From Polaromonas sp. UBA5171 (GTDB lineage: Bacteria; Pseudomonadota; Gammaproteobacteria; Burkholderiales; Burkholderiaceae_C), in the NCBI GenBank assembly GCA_002413395.1, contig DHWX01000081.1, positions 1,076 through 62,986 on the forward strand: 61,911 nucleotides of DNA, read 5' to 3'. The translations under genes and the position numbers were made by a program. The notes under the pieces were generated by a model. It did no database searches and had not been told where the DNA came from. It worked only from the letters and a program-made list of their open reading frames with translations. Position 1 is the stretch's first letter. Each line of letters starts with the position of its first letter. Shown one piece after another: positions 1-7,959 of the stretch.

Positions 1-91
1 ACCTGGAACCTGGCCCCCGGACCTTTTTGCCTGCAGCCTTGGCCTGTAATTCAGGACGCCTCGCAGTGCTCTGCAGGCTTCCCCACTCAGA

Positions 92-292
92 TCACTTCTT
101 TTGCTTGATGACCCACACCACAAGAGCGACAACCACGATAACAAGCAAAATCGGCATCCATGCCCCGCCGTATCCGCCCATCCAGCCGCCGCCCCAGGTG
201 CCACTATTCATCATGTTTCCGCTCTGCGCGAAAGAGACGCCGGTGGCCAACAGAGACACTGTACCAACAGCCATAGCACGAAAATTTTGCAT
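92..292 (-). CDS. Small glycine-rich membrane protein, unknown function
   Basis: A 66-residue protein. Residues 1 to about 22 look like a signal peptide or first membrane segment ending ASFAQ-like (VSFAQS). A Gly/Trp-rich stretch follows (GGGWMGGYGG), then a second hydrophobic segment at about 47-62 (ILLVIVVVALVVWVI), and the chain ends in KQKK. The start is supported by AAGGAAG seven bases upstream of the ATG. I do not recognise a function. Small proteins of this build are common in Burkholderiales and are probably exported or inner-membrane. It stands alone, and the next gene lies about 400 bases away. Confidence 0.7.
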   Translation of the reverse strand: MQNFRAMAVGTVSLLATGVSFAQSGNMMNSGTWGGGWMGGYGGAWMPILLVIVVVALVVWVIKQKK

Positions 293-706
293 GAATCTTC
301 CTTATTGAATTGAAGAAACCAGCGGATTAGTTCGACACGGGCGCGTGACGCCGACAGTTGATTGTGCGGCCGGGCAAATCCGGGCAATGTAGTCCAAACT
401 CCTCAGGTGCCGTCAGCCGATATCTGCTTAAGTCGCTTAAAGCGCATGACAAAAGGGTATCGGCATCCGCGCCGCTAAAGCGAATCTATGCGGACCTTCT
501 TCCGGCGTCTGTGCGGCTGCACTCTCAGCCTTACTTCAACGAAGGAAGTTTGAAGCTGACCTCAATTACCCTTACCTGGCCATTGGCCCCGTCTACCCGG
601 CTAGGCTCAAGGTCATGCACTGTACGTCGGTGGCCGACGTGATGAAAGAAGGGATTCTGAGAATAAGAATGCCTCGAGGCCCTTGCTTTATTGGCACCAA
701 CAGCTA
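293..706. other. Intergenic stretch without recognised gene
   Basis: About 410 bases between the small membrane protein and the stop of the old yellow enzyme gene. An open frame of 94 codons crosses it at 358-642, but it shows no recognisable motif and is rich in Arg/Ser/Pro. I treat it as non-coding. I see no RNA gene, strong hairpin or clear promoter here beyond the ribosome binding site of the small protein. Confidence 0.5.
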
Positions 707-724
707 TTATTTATATAGCAGTGG
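697..724 (-). repeat. Short AT-rich interspersed repeat (copy a)
   Basis: AGCTATTATTTATATAGCA is an imperfect palindrome with GCTAT/ATAGC arms. It matches the core of similar elements near 9300, 12130, 23560, 35600 and 38810. This copy supplies the last codons and the stop of the old yellow enzyme gene, whose protein ends LLYK. Confidence 0.45.
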
Positions 725-1813
725 ATAGTCAGTGTAGCCCTTGGCGCCGCCGCCGTAAAAGGTGGCTGGGTCGGGTTTGTTGAGTGGCGCGTTGCGGCGC
801 AGGCGTTCCACCAGGTCGGGGTTGGCGATGAAAAGTTTGCCAAAGGCGACCAGGTCGGTACCGTCGGCCACGGCTTGCTCGGCCAGGGCCTTGTCGTAAC
901 CGTTGTTCACCATCCAGGCCGCTTTGCCACCCGCTGTGCGGTACGTGGCTTTGAGCGCTGCGTAGTCAAACGGACGATCAGGCAGCTCGCGCGGGCCACC
1001 CGTTGCGCCTTCAATGATATGGATGTAGGCCAGATTCAGCGTGGCGAGTTTTTGGATCACGTAGTCAAACAGCGGCTGCGGATCGGCATCGTACGCGTCG
1101 TTGGCCGGCGTGACGGGCGACAGGCGAATGCCGGTGCGGCCGCCACCCACGGCTCCCGTCACAGCGCGCACCACTTCGAGCAGCAGGCGGGCGCGGTTCA
1201 CGATGCTGCCGCCGTAGTCATCGGTACGCTGGTTGGAGCCGTTTTTCAGAAACTGGTCAAGCAGATAACCGTTGGCGCCGTGAATTTCGACACCGTCAAA
1301 GCCGGCAGTTTCCACCGCATTGCGGGCCGCGGCCTGGTAGGTATGCACGATACCGGGCAGCTCATCGGCATTAAGTGCGCGCGGCTCGGAAGTATCCACA
1401 AATATAGGCACGCCATTCCTGATCAGCACGGTTTTGGTTTTTGCCGTGATGGCGGAAGGAGCCACGGGCGGGGCGCCACCGGGCTGCAATTCGCTGTGCG
1501 AAACCCGACCCACATGCCAGAGCTGCACCACAATCTTGCCGCCCGCATCGTGCACTGATTCGGTGACGCGCCTCCAGCCGTCAAGCTGCTCGGTGCCATA
1601 CAGGCCGGGTACATCGGCATAGCCCTGGCCCTGCTGGCTGATGGCCGTGGCTTCGGTAATCAGCAGACCAGCGCTGGCGCGCTGGGCGTAATATTCGGCC
1701 ATCAGTGGTGTCGGAATGGCGTCGGGGGCGCGGTTGCGCGTGAGCGATGCCATGACGATGCGGTTGGCGAGGTGCAAGTTACCAACCTGAATGGGATCAA
1801 ATAATGTAGGCAT
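707..1813 (-). CDS. nemA: NADH:flavin oxidoreductase, old yellow enzyme family (NemA-like)
   Basis: A 368-residue FMN-dependent ene-reductase of the old yellow enzyme family, whose members reduce activated C=C bonds, nitrate esters or N-ethylmaleimide with NAD(P)H in the cytoplasm. The TIM barrel begins LFDPIQVGNLHLANRIVMA. The substrate-anion pair is His178/Asn181 in HGANGYLL, with Tyr183 in the proton-donor position. GGS-NRARLLLEVV and the C-terminal FYGGGAKGYTDYP segment are typical of NemA/XenB enzymes. Length is normal for the family. It is the first gene of a leftward pair with the glutathione S-transferase, 76 bases away, consistent with a role in electrophile detoxification. The stop codon lies in a short repeat. 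Confidence 0.9.
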   Translation of the reverse strand: MPTLFDPIQVGNLHLANRIVMASLTRNRAPDAIPTPLMAEYYAQRASAGLLITEATAISQQGQGYADVPGLYGTEQLDGWRRVTESVHDAGGKIVVQLWHVGRVSHSELQPGGAPPVAPSAITAKTKTVLIRNGVPIFVDTSEPRALNADELPGIVHTYQAAARNAVETAGFDGVEIHGANGYLLDQFLKNGSNQRTDDYGGSIVNRARLLLEVVRAVTGAVGGGRTGIRLSPVTPANDAYDADPQPLFDYVIQKLATLNLAYIHIIEGATGGPRELPDRPFDYAALKATYRTAGGKAAWMVNNGYDKALAEQAVADGTDLVAFGKLFIANPDLVERLRRNAPLNKPDPATFYGGGAKGYTDYPLLYK

Positions 1814-1889
1814 AAAAAATATATGGGGGCGAATGACTGAATTAAAAAGCGGCGGCGGAAGTTAGGCCGCCATATTTTTGCGCCGCACC

Positions 1890-2498
1890 TTACTTTAACA
1901 AGCCTTCTTCTTTCATGGCGGCCTGCACCGCGGGTCGCGCTGCGACGCGGGCACGGAACGCGGCAAGATGGGCCAGGCCGGAAATGTCCACGCCAACATG
2001 TGGTGCCCAGTTGGTGACAGTAAAGAGGTAAGGGTCAGCCACACTGAAGCGCTCGCCCATCAAATAAGACTTTCCCGCCAACTCACCGTCCACCCACTTC
2101 AGACGTGACAGCAGGCGGTCAATAACCACCGGTTTGTAGTCCGTGGGGGTAGCCGGGTTAAACAATGGACCGAACCCTTTGTGCAGTTCGGTGGCGATGA
2201 AGTTGAGCCATGACTGCAACTGCGCCCGCGCCACAGTGCCGTTGGCCGGCGCGAGCTGTTTGCCCGGCACCTGGTCGGCGATGTACTGCACGATTGCCGG
2301 GCCTTCCGTCAGGCGCGTGCCATCGTCAAGCTCGAGCAGCGGCACATAGCCCAGCGGGTTGATCGAGTAATAGTCGGTGCCGTCTTCCAGTTTGTGGGTT
2401 TTGGTGGGTGCCAGCACGTGCTCGAACTTCAGGCCCGACTCATGCAGGGTGATGTGAGGAGACAGTGAGCAGGCACCGGGGGAGTAATAAAGCTTCAT
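1890..2498 (-). CDS. Glutathione S-transferase, beta-class-like
   Basis: A 202-residue glutathione S-transferase that conjugates or transfers glutathione in the cytosol. The N-terminal thioredoxin-like domain starts MKLYYSPGACSLSPH, with Cys10 in the usual catalytic position of bacterial beta-class enzymes. It continues through the cis-Pro region VPLLELDDG and the ES-type motif TEGPAIVQYIAD, and the C-terminal helical domain contains FSVADPYLF. I place the start at the ATG of MKLYYSP because AAGGA precedes it and all homologues begin there. A 38-codon upstream extension in the same frame has no family match. It lies just upstream of the old yellow enzyme gene on the same strand. Confidence 0.9.
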   Translation of the reverse strand: MKLYYSPGACSLSPHITLHESGLKFEHVLAPTKTHKLEDGTDYYSINPLGYVPLLELDDGTRLTEGPAIVQYIADQVPGKQLAPANGTVARAQLQSWLNFIATELHKGFGPLFNPATPTDYKPVVIDRLLSRLKWVDGELAGKSYLMGERFSVADPYLFTVTNWAPHVGVDISGLAHLAAFRARVAARPAVQAAMKEEGLLK

Positions 2499-2781
2499 GG
2501 AGTTGTCCTTGGTTTTTGGAAAGTGGGAAAGTGAAATAGCCCCCAATGCTATCCGCAAGGCAGGTTTTCTGCTACGCCAGGCGCTGCCTCTTATGGCAGG
2601 CACACATTTCATGCTCTTGGCGCGGTCAGTTGCGGGCTTGTCCTACAGCGGCGTGCGGGCGCTGCTGATTCTTTGGCAGCACATGCACTTTTATTATTGA
2701 GCCGTTGGACATGACTTTTCAGAGCTGGGGCGAGTGCTTCATGTTGCATGGTGAGGACTTGCACTGGAAAAAGAGACCCTG

Positions 2782-3061
2782 ATGCTCAATTTTTACGGTG
2801 ATTGCACTGATCGCTGGTGCCCTCGGTTTTGGGGGTGTGGCGGCGGCAGGTGCGGTCGGCATGGCCAATCTCCTGTTCGGTCTGTTCCTGGCTCTGGCTC
2901 TGGCTCTGGCTCTGGCGATTTTTGTGGTGCTAACAGCCCTGGGTAAGGGCGATCCAGAAGGTGATGAAATAAATGAATTCTCCCGTTTCGGTGCCGCCAG
3001 ACACGGTGGTGTCCCTGCTCAAGGAGCGGCTTCGTCATCCTTGGTCGCATCCTGGGATTGA
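2782..3061 (+). pseudogene. DUF1328 small membrane protein, damaged 5' end
   Basis: From 2798 the frame reads VIALIAGALGFGGVAAAG, the signature of the roughly 55-residue DUF1328 (YtjA-type) membrane proteins, followed by a second hydrophobic helix. The family starts ML(N/K)-x(5-8)-VIALIAG. An ATG with purine-rich upstream sequence (AAAGAGA) sits at 2782 and gives MLNF, but it is one base out of frame with the rest, at a run of five T, and about four codons are missing. The frame also runs some 30 residues past the normal end. The second helix is built from a CTGGCT repeat. A start at the GTG at 2798 is possible, but I think the gene is decayed. Confidence 0.5.
2888..2917 (+). repeat. Hexanucleotide tandem repeat (CTGGCT x4 + CTGGCG)
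   Basis: Five tandem six-base units encode an alternating Leu-Ala run in the second membrane helix of the DUF1328 remnant. Unit number can change by slippage without altering the frame. Confidence 0.85.
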
Positions 3062-3564
3062 CTTGGCAATACACCCAGCGACAGCGGAAGTGCCATTGAT
3101 GCCCGGGCGTCAAACTGGATTTCCAGCCAGCATTGCGGAATTTTTGCTTGTTTTCCGCTTGCGTGCGCGCCGCTCTTCGGCAACTTCTACTGATGTGATG
3201 GAGCGCGCTGCTCGCATCGTCCTGATGACCTGCCAACACTGGTTTACCGCAGCCAAACGTCAGAAACCCGGTCCTCGCAAGCGGCGCTGATACGGGCCAC
3301 CTGATGGCGGGTCTGTTCCTGTTATTTTTTTACACAACGATCAATTCCATACTCACCTCCCTTGTCTTTCAGGAACCCGGCGCTTCAAGTCCGACAGATT
3401 TCTGGAGCCCTACGACTGTCGCATTTTGAGAATTCCCAGGCCGCACTGGCGTTGTATTAGGGTTTATCCTAGGTGTTTTCGCAGGGCTGATTTCGACAAT
3501 TGCTATGCAACGTTATTCATAGTTACCTGTTTCATCTCTGCCGTCCACCCAAGGAGACCTCTTC
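3062..3564 (+). promoter_or_regulatory. Intergenic region upstream of the aor operon
   Basis: About 500 bases. An open frame at 2973-3290 (105 codons, basic C-terminus) crosses the left half, but it has no recognisable motif and I do not call it. The right half should hold the aor promoter. A short imperfect dyad AGG-GTTTAT-CCT lies at 3459-3470 (extended TTAGGGTTTATCCTAGG) and could be an operator, and AAGGAGA at about 3550-3556 is the aorA ribosome binding site. No sigma-70 pair is strong enough to assign. Confidence 0.35.
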
Positions 3565-4041
3565 ATGCAAAAGGTATTGCATATCAACCCCGACAAATGC
3601 ACCGGCTGTTTGCAGTGCGAGATGGCCTGTTCTTTTGAGAACTACGGCGTCTTCGCGACCGCCAAGTCGCGCATCAAGGTGTTCGACTTTCACGATACCG
3701 GCAAAAAGGTGCCCTACACCTGCACCCAGTGCGATGAGGCCTGGTGCCTGCACGCCTGCCCGGTGGAAGCCATCACGGTGGACAAGCTCACGGGTGCGAA
3801 GGTGGTCAACGAAACCACTTGCGTGGGTTGCAAGGTCTGCACCATCGCCTGCCCGTTCGGCACGATCAACTACGTGCAGGAAACCGGCAAGGTGCAGAAG
3901 TGCGATTTGTGCGGCGGTGAGCCCGCCTGCGCCGAGGCTTGCCCCACCCAGGCCATCACATTCATTGATGCCAACTGGACCGGGCTGGGCAAGATGAAAC
4001 AGTGGGCTGACAAATTGGGTAATCAGCCGGCAGCCGCCTGA
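3565..4041 (+). CDS. aorA: Aldehyde oxidoreductase electron-transfer subunit, four [4Fe-4S] polyferredoxin
   Basis: A 158-residue polyferredoxin with 16 cysteines in four cluster motifs: C12-x2-C-x2-C-x3-C, YTCTQCDEAWCLHACP, TTCVGCKVCTIACP and KCDLCGGEPACAEACP. In the AorABC enzymes of betaproteobacteria such as Aromatoleum this subunit carries electrons between the tungsten subunit and the FAD subunit. That role is inferred here from gene order. AAGGAGA lies seven bases before the ATG. It is the first gene of a five-gene rightward operon; aorB starts 39 bases downstream. Expected location is cytoplasmic, since there is no signal peptide. Confidence 0.9.
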   Translation: MQKVLHINPDKCTGCLQCEMACSFENYGVFATAKSRIKVFDFHDTGKKVPYTCTQCDEAWCLHACPVEAITVDKLTGAKVVNETTCVGCKVCTIACPFGTINYVQETGKVQKCDLCGGEPACAEACPTQAITFIDANWTGLGKMKQWADKLGNQPAAA

Positions 4042-4080
4042 GCTGATTACCGTACCCACTGAACTTAAGGAGTAACGAAT

Positions 4081-5928
4081 ATGTCTTGGGCAGGAAAAAT
4101 CCTTCGCGTTGACTTGACCGCTGGAACCGTTAAATCTGAACCCCTCAACATGGACTGGGCGCAAACTTATCTGGGCTCGCGCGGCTTGGGCAGCAAATAC
4201 CTGGTGTCCGAAATTGACCCCAAGGTGGACCCGCTGTCGCCCGCCAACAAAATCATCTGGGCGACCGGGCCACTCACTGGCACCATGGCCTCCACCGGTG
4301 GCCGCTACACCGTCATCACCAAGGGCCCTCTCACGGGGGCCATTGCCTGCTCCAATTCGGGCGGCTATTGGGGTGCCGAGCTCAAGATGGCGGGCTGGGA
4401 CATGATCATTTTTGAGGGTAAGTCGGCCAAGCCGGTGTACCTGTATATCAATGACGACATTGTGGAGCTGCGCGACGCGGCCGACTTGTGGGGCAAAAGC
4501 GTCTGGCAGACCGAAGCCATGCTTAAGACAAGCTTGCAAGATCCGCTGCTGCGTGTCTCCAGCATCGGCAAGGCGGGTGAAAACGGCGTGCTGTACGCGG
4601 CTGTGGTCAATGACCTGCACCGCGCCGCCGGCCGATCGGGTGTAGGCACGGTGATGGGCAGCAAAAACCTCAAGGCGATTGCGGTGCGCGGCACCAAGGG
4701 CGTGGGCAATATCCGCGACCCCAAGGCCTTCATGAAAATCACTTACGAGAAGAAGAAAATCCTGCACGACAACGCCGTTACCGGACAGGGCCTGCCGGCA
4801 TTTGGCACCCAAGTGCTGATGAATGTGATCAATGAAATGGGGGCACTGCCTACCCGCAATCACCGTGACAACGCCTTTGAGAGCGCCAAGGACATCTCGG
4901 CCGAAGCCATGGCCACGCCGCGCAAGACGGACGGCAAAAAGCAGTTGGTAACCAACCAGGCCTGCTTTGGCTGCACCATCGCCTGCGGCCGCATTAGCAA
5001 GATCGACGAGAGCCATTTCACGGTGTCCAACAAACCGCAGTATTGGGGTGCGTCGGGCGGGCTGGAATACGAGGCCGCCTGGGCGCTGGGTGCCGCCAAT
5101 GGCGTGAAAGACCTGGAGGCGCTGCAATACTGCACCATGCTGTGCAACGAAGAAGGTATCGACCCGATCAGCTTTGGTGCTACCGTGGGCGCAGTAATGG
5201 AGCTCTACGACATGGGCGTGTTGACCAAGGAACAAATCGGCATTGAGGCCACCTTTGGCTCTGCGCAGGCGTTGGCTTTCCTGGCTGAAGAAACCATATA
5301 CAGCCGTGGTTTTGGCAAGGAAATCGGCCAGGGCTCCAAGCGCCTGACCGCCAAATACGGTCACCCCGAATTGTCGATGTCATCCAAGGGTCAGGAATTT
5401 CCGGCCTACGATGGTCGTGCCATTCAGGGTATTGGCTTGGCTTACGCCACCTCCAACCGCGGCGGCTGCCACCTGCGCGGCTACACCATCGCCTCTGAAG
5501 TGCTGGGCATCCCGGTCAAGACCGACCCGCTGGAGCATGAAGGCAAACCCGAACTGGTCAAGGCATTTCAGGATGCCACCGCAGCATTCGATTCATCCGG
5601 CTTGTGTGTGTTTACCACTTTCGCCTGGGGACTGGCCGATCTGGCACCGCAGTTGCAAGCCGCCTGCAGTGAGCAGTACACCACCGAAGAACTGGAAAAA
5701 ATCGGCGAGCGCATCTGGAACCTGGAGCGCGAATTCAACAACGCCGCCGGCTTTACCAAGGCCGACGACTCGCTGCCCAAGCGCCTGCTGACCGAAGCTT
5801 GCAAAACCGGTCCGGCCAAGGGCAAGGTCAACATGCTGGCCGAGATGCTGCCCAAGTACTACGCTGCGCGCGGCTGGGACAGCGAAGGCCGCCCGACGGC
5901 CGCAACCCGCGCGCGTTTAAGCTTGTAA
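4081..5928 (+). CDS. aorB: Tungsten-dependent aldehyde:ferredoxin oxidoreductase, catalytic subunit
   Basis: A 615-residue protein of the AOR family, which oxidises aldehydes to acids (or reduces acids at low potential) with a tungsto-bispyranopterin and one [4Fe-4S] cluster. The N-terminal domain starts WAGKILRVDLTAGTVKSEPL. Cluster ligands are Cys295, Cys298 and Cys302 (CFGCTIAC) and Cys509 in SSGLC, the same spacing as in Pyrococcus AOR. The segment GVGTVMGSKNLKAI and the D-x-x-G-L-C motif are pterin-binding hallmarks. Length is normal. The downstream MoaD-like gene supports a dedicated cofactor supply. The natural aldehyde cannot be read from sequence. Confidence 0.93.
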   Translation: MSWAGKILRVDLTAGTVKSEPLNMDWAQTYLGSRGLGSKYLVSEIDPKVDPLSPANKIIWATGPLTGTMASTGGRYTVITKGPLTGAIACSNSGGYWGAELKMAGWDMIIFEGKSAKPVYLYINDDIVELRDAADLWGKSVWQTEAMLKTSLQDPLLRVSSIGKAGENGVLYAAVVNDLHRAAGRSGVGTVMGSKNLKAIAVRGTKGVGNIRDPKAFMKITYEKKKILHDNAVTGQGLPAFGTQVLMNVINEMGALPTRNHRDNAFESAKDISAEAMATPRKTDGKKQLVTNQACFGCTIACGRISKIDESHFTVSNKPQYWGASGGLEYEAAWALGAANGVKDLEALQYCTMLCNEEGIDPISFGATVGAVMELYDMGVLTKEQIGIEATFGSAQALAFLAEETIYSRGFGKEIGQGSKRLTAKYGHPELSMSSKGQEFPAYDGRAIQGIGLAYATSNRGGCHLRGYTIASEVLGIPVKTDPLEHEGKPELVKAFQDATAAFDSSGLCVFTTFAWGLADLAPQLQAACSEQYTTEELEKIGERIWNLEREFNNAAGFTKADDSLPKRLLTEACKTGPAKGKVNMLAEMLPKYYAARGWDSEGRPTAATRARLSL

Positions 5929-5954
5929 ACACGGTTCCCTCCCCGGAGGGCAGG

Positions 5955-5988
5955 GGGGTGGGCTTTCAGGATAAGCCCGCCCCTTTTT
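5955..5988 (+). terminator. Intra-operon hairpin followed by T5, between aorB and aorC
   Basis: Arms GGGGTGGGCTT (5955-5965) and AAGCCCGCCCC (5973-5983) pair over 11 positions with one G-T pair and a seven-base loop, followed by TTTTT. It has the form of an intrinsic terminator lying 27 bases after aorB and 23 before aorC. It may attenuate the accessory genes or stabilise the aorAB message. Confidence 0.65.
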
Positions 5989-6006
5989 AATTCTGGAGAT
6001 CGATAC

Positions 6007-7320
6007 ATGACTCACCACGTTATTCTGGGCGCAGGCCCCGCCGGTGTGATTGCCGCTGAAACCATTCGCAAGCATGCGCCGTTTGATGCCATCACGCTGG
6101 TCGGCGACGAGGTCGAGCCGCCTTACTCGCGCATGGCGATTCCCTATTTGTTGATGGGCAACATCGACGAGCGCGGCACCTACCTGCGCAAAGACCCGTC
6201 CCATTTCCAGGGTTTAAAGATAGATCAGGTCACAGACCGTGTTAAATCCGTGAACACTGCGGCTAAAACAGTAGCATTCGAGAGCGGAAAGAGCCTGACA
6301 TTTGACCGCCTGCTGATCGCCACCGGCTCGCACCCGGCGCGCCCGCCGATTTCTGGCATGGACAGCGCTGGCGTGCATCCCTGCTGGACACTGGAAGATG
6401 CCCGCAAGATCATGGCGCTGGCCCAGAGCGGCGCGCGCGTGCTACAAATGGGCGCGGGTTTTATTGGCTGCATCATCATGGAGGCGCTCACCTCGCGCCA
6501 TGTCAAGCTCAGTGTGGTGGAAATGGGTGACCGGATGGTGCCGCGCATGATGGGCCCGATGGCTGGCGGCATGATCCGCGACTGGTGCGAAGCCCAAGGC
6601 GTGCAGGTCTTTACCGGCACCCGGGTGGAGGCCATCGAGCCTCCGGCCCAGCCTGGTTCGCCGCTGAAGGTGCGGCTGTCGGGCGGGCAGACGGTCGAGG
6701 CGGATCTGGTCATCAGCGCCACTGGCGTCAAACCGAATATCGGTTTTCTGGAAAGCTCCGGCATCACCTGCCTGCAGGGTGTGCTGACCGACGAACACCT
6801 GCAAACCAATGTTCCGGGCATTTACGCCGCTGGCGACTGCGCCGAAGCCTTTGACAAGGTGAGCGGCAAAACCATTGTCAGCGCGATCCAGCCCAACGCG
6901 GTCGAGCAGGCCAGGGTGGCCGCGCTGAATATGGTGGCGCCAGCCGGTCAACCTCAAGCCGAACTCAAAGGCGTGACCCAAATCAATGTGCTCGATACGC
7001 TGGGGCTGATTTCCGCCAGCTTTGGTAACTGGGAGGGTGTGCCCGGTGGCGAACAGGTGGCGCTGACCGACCGTCAGGCCAACGGCGGCATGGGCCGTCA
7101 CTTGAGCCTGCAGTTCAAGGACGACGTGCTGGTGGGCTGCAACAGCGTCGGCTGGACCGAGCATGTGGGCGTGATGCGCGGGTTGGTGGAAGGCTCCGTC
7201 CACCTCGGCCCCTGGAAAGACCGGTTAAAGCGCGATCCCACCAAGCTGATGGAAGCCTACCTGGCCAGCGCCCAGGCACAGGACGAATGGAGCGGAGCGG
7301 CAGATGAGCGGCGGCGATGA
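6007..7320 (+). CDS. aorC: FAD-dependent NAD(P)/acceptor oxidoreductase subunit of AOR
   Basis: A 437-residue pyridine-nucleotide-disulfide-oxidoreductase-fold flavoprotein. The N-terminal dinucleotide motif is GAGPAG (residues 8-13). A second Rossmann segment lies near residues 145-180 (LQMGAGFIGC), ATGVKPN occurs mid-chain, and GIYAAGDCAEAFD is the FAD ribityl motif. In AorABC enzymes this subunit exchanges electrons with NAD+, linking aldehyde oxidation to NADH formation. There are no redox-active cysteine pairs. The final codons overlap the next gene by ATGA, implying translational coupling. The preceding hairpin may lower its level relative to AorB. Confidence 0.85.
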   Translation: MTHHVILGAGPAGVIAAETIRKHAPFDAITLVGDEVEPPYSRMAIPYLLMGNIDERGTYLRKDPSHFQGLKIDQVTDRVKSVNTAAKTVAFESGKSLTFDRLLIATGSHPARPPISGMDSAGVHPCWTLEDARKIMALAQSGARVLQMGAGFIGCIIMEALTSRHVKLSVVEMGDRMVPRMMGPMAGGMIRDWCEAQGVQVFTGTRVEAIEPPAQPGSPLKVRLSGGQTVEADLVISATGVKPNIGFLESSGITCLQGVLTDEHLQTNVPGIYAAGDCAEAFDKVSGKTIVSAIQPNAVEQARVAALNMVAPAGQPQAELKGVTQINVLDTLGLISASFGNWEGVPGGEQVALTDRQANGGMGRHLSLQFKDDVLVGCNSVGWTEHVGVMRGLVEGSVHLGPWKDRLKRDPTKLMEAYLASAQAQDEWSGAADERRR

Positions 7321-7571
7321 AAATCACGTTCAAGCTGTTTGCCACCCTGACCGACTATTTGCCCACTCAAGCGCGGCGCAGCAACATCATCGAGCTTGAC
7401 GTGACCCCCGGTGCGTCGATCAGCCAGGTCATCGAACCCTTCGGTTTACCACCCAAGCTGGTTCACCTGGTGCTGGTCAATGGCCGCTACATCGAACCCG
7501 CACAGCGCCCGCGCACCACGCTGGCGGAAGGTGATGTGCTGGCCATCTGGCCACCGATTGCCGGCGGCTAA
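7317..7571 (+). CDS. MoaD/ThiS-family sulfur carrier of the AOR operon
   Basis: An 84-residue beta-grasp protein ending in the Gly-Gly needed for C-terminal thiocarboxylation (IWPPIAGG). The family forms the dithiolene of molybdopterin or tungstopterin. Its placement, overlapping aorC by four bases, suggests it serves tungsten cofactor maturation for AorB. This gene corresponds in position to the MoaD-like gene of other aor operons. I leave the symbol blank because naming varies. Confidence 0.85.
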   Translation: MKITFKLFATLTDYLPTQARRSNIIELDVTPGASISQVIEPFGLPPKLVHLVLVNGRYIEPAQRPRTTLAEGDVLAIWPPIAGG

Positions 7572-7574
7572 ACC

Positions 7575-7874
7575 GTGCAATCCTTCTACGCCGAGCAGTT
7601 CGAGCGTGACATGGGCTGCACCGAGGCCGAGTGGCTAGGCTGGCTGCCCGCCGCCCTCGGGCAGAATCCGTGGCAGCGCGACGGCACGTCCTTGAAGGTG
7701 TCCATCGGCCCGGGTTCCCTGCGGATTCACTGGGAAACGGCTCCGCCCCGCGTGTTGGGCCTGGCGCGAATTCCTCGTCTGCTGGTGCGGTTTGCCTTTA
7801 GTGGCCTTGACGTTGGCCGGCGCTATACCTTCATGAAACGCTTTGACCTGTACATGCAGCGTGGTGGCGGTTGA
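7575..7874 (+). CDS. Uncharacterised protein of the AOR operon
   Basis: A 99-residue protein beginning at a GTG three bases after the MoaD-like stop. It has no signal peptide or membrane segment. Aromatic and basic residues are frequent (FYAEQFERDMGCTEAEW near the start, RRYTFMKRFDLYMQR near the end). I do not recognise a domain. Its position as the last gene of the operon suggests a small assembly or insertion factor for the tungsten enzyme, but that is inference. No terminator is evident between it and the converging thiolase gene about 85 bases on. Confidence 0.7.
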   Translation: MQSFYAEQFERDMGCTEAEWLGWLPAALGQNPWQRDGTSLKVSIGPGSLRIHWETAPPRVLGLARIPRLLVRFAFSGLDVGRRYTFMKRFDLYMQRGGG

Positions 7875-7959
7875 TGTACTCGAAAAATGGCCAAGTCACC
7901 ACGGCTGTCGGAAATCGACAAATGCAGGCTGGCAATCGTCTCGCCGTTAATGTTCGCAG

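Noticed and set aside
2973..3290. A 105-codon open frame with a basic C-terminus upstream of the aor operon
   Set aside because: No Shine-Dalgarno, no family signature, and it overlaps the DUF1328 remnant in another frame.
3532..5364. A 610-codon open frame on the minus strand opposite aorA and aorB
   Set aside because: It lies antisense to genes with unmistakable cofactor motifs. The translation is His/Gly/Arg-rich without domains, as GC-rich genes often give in the opposite frame.
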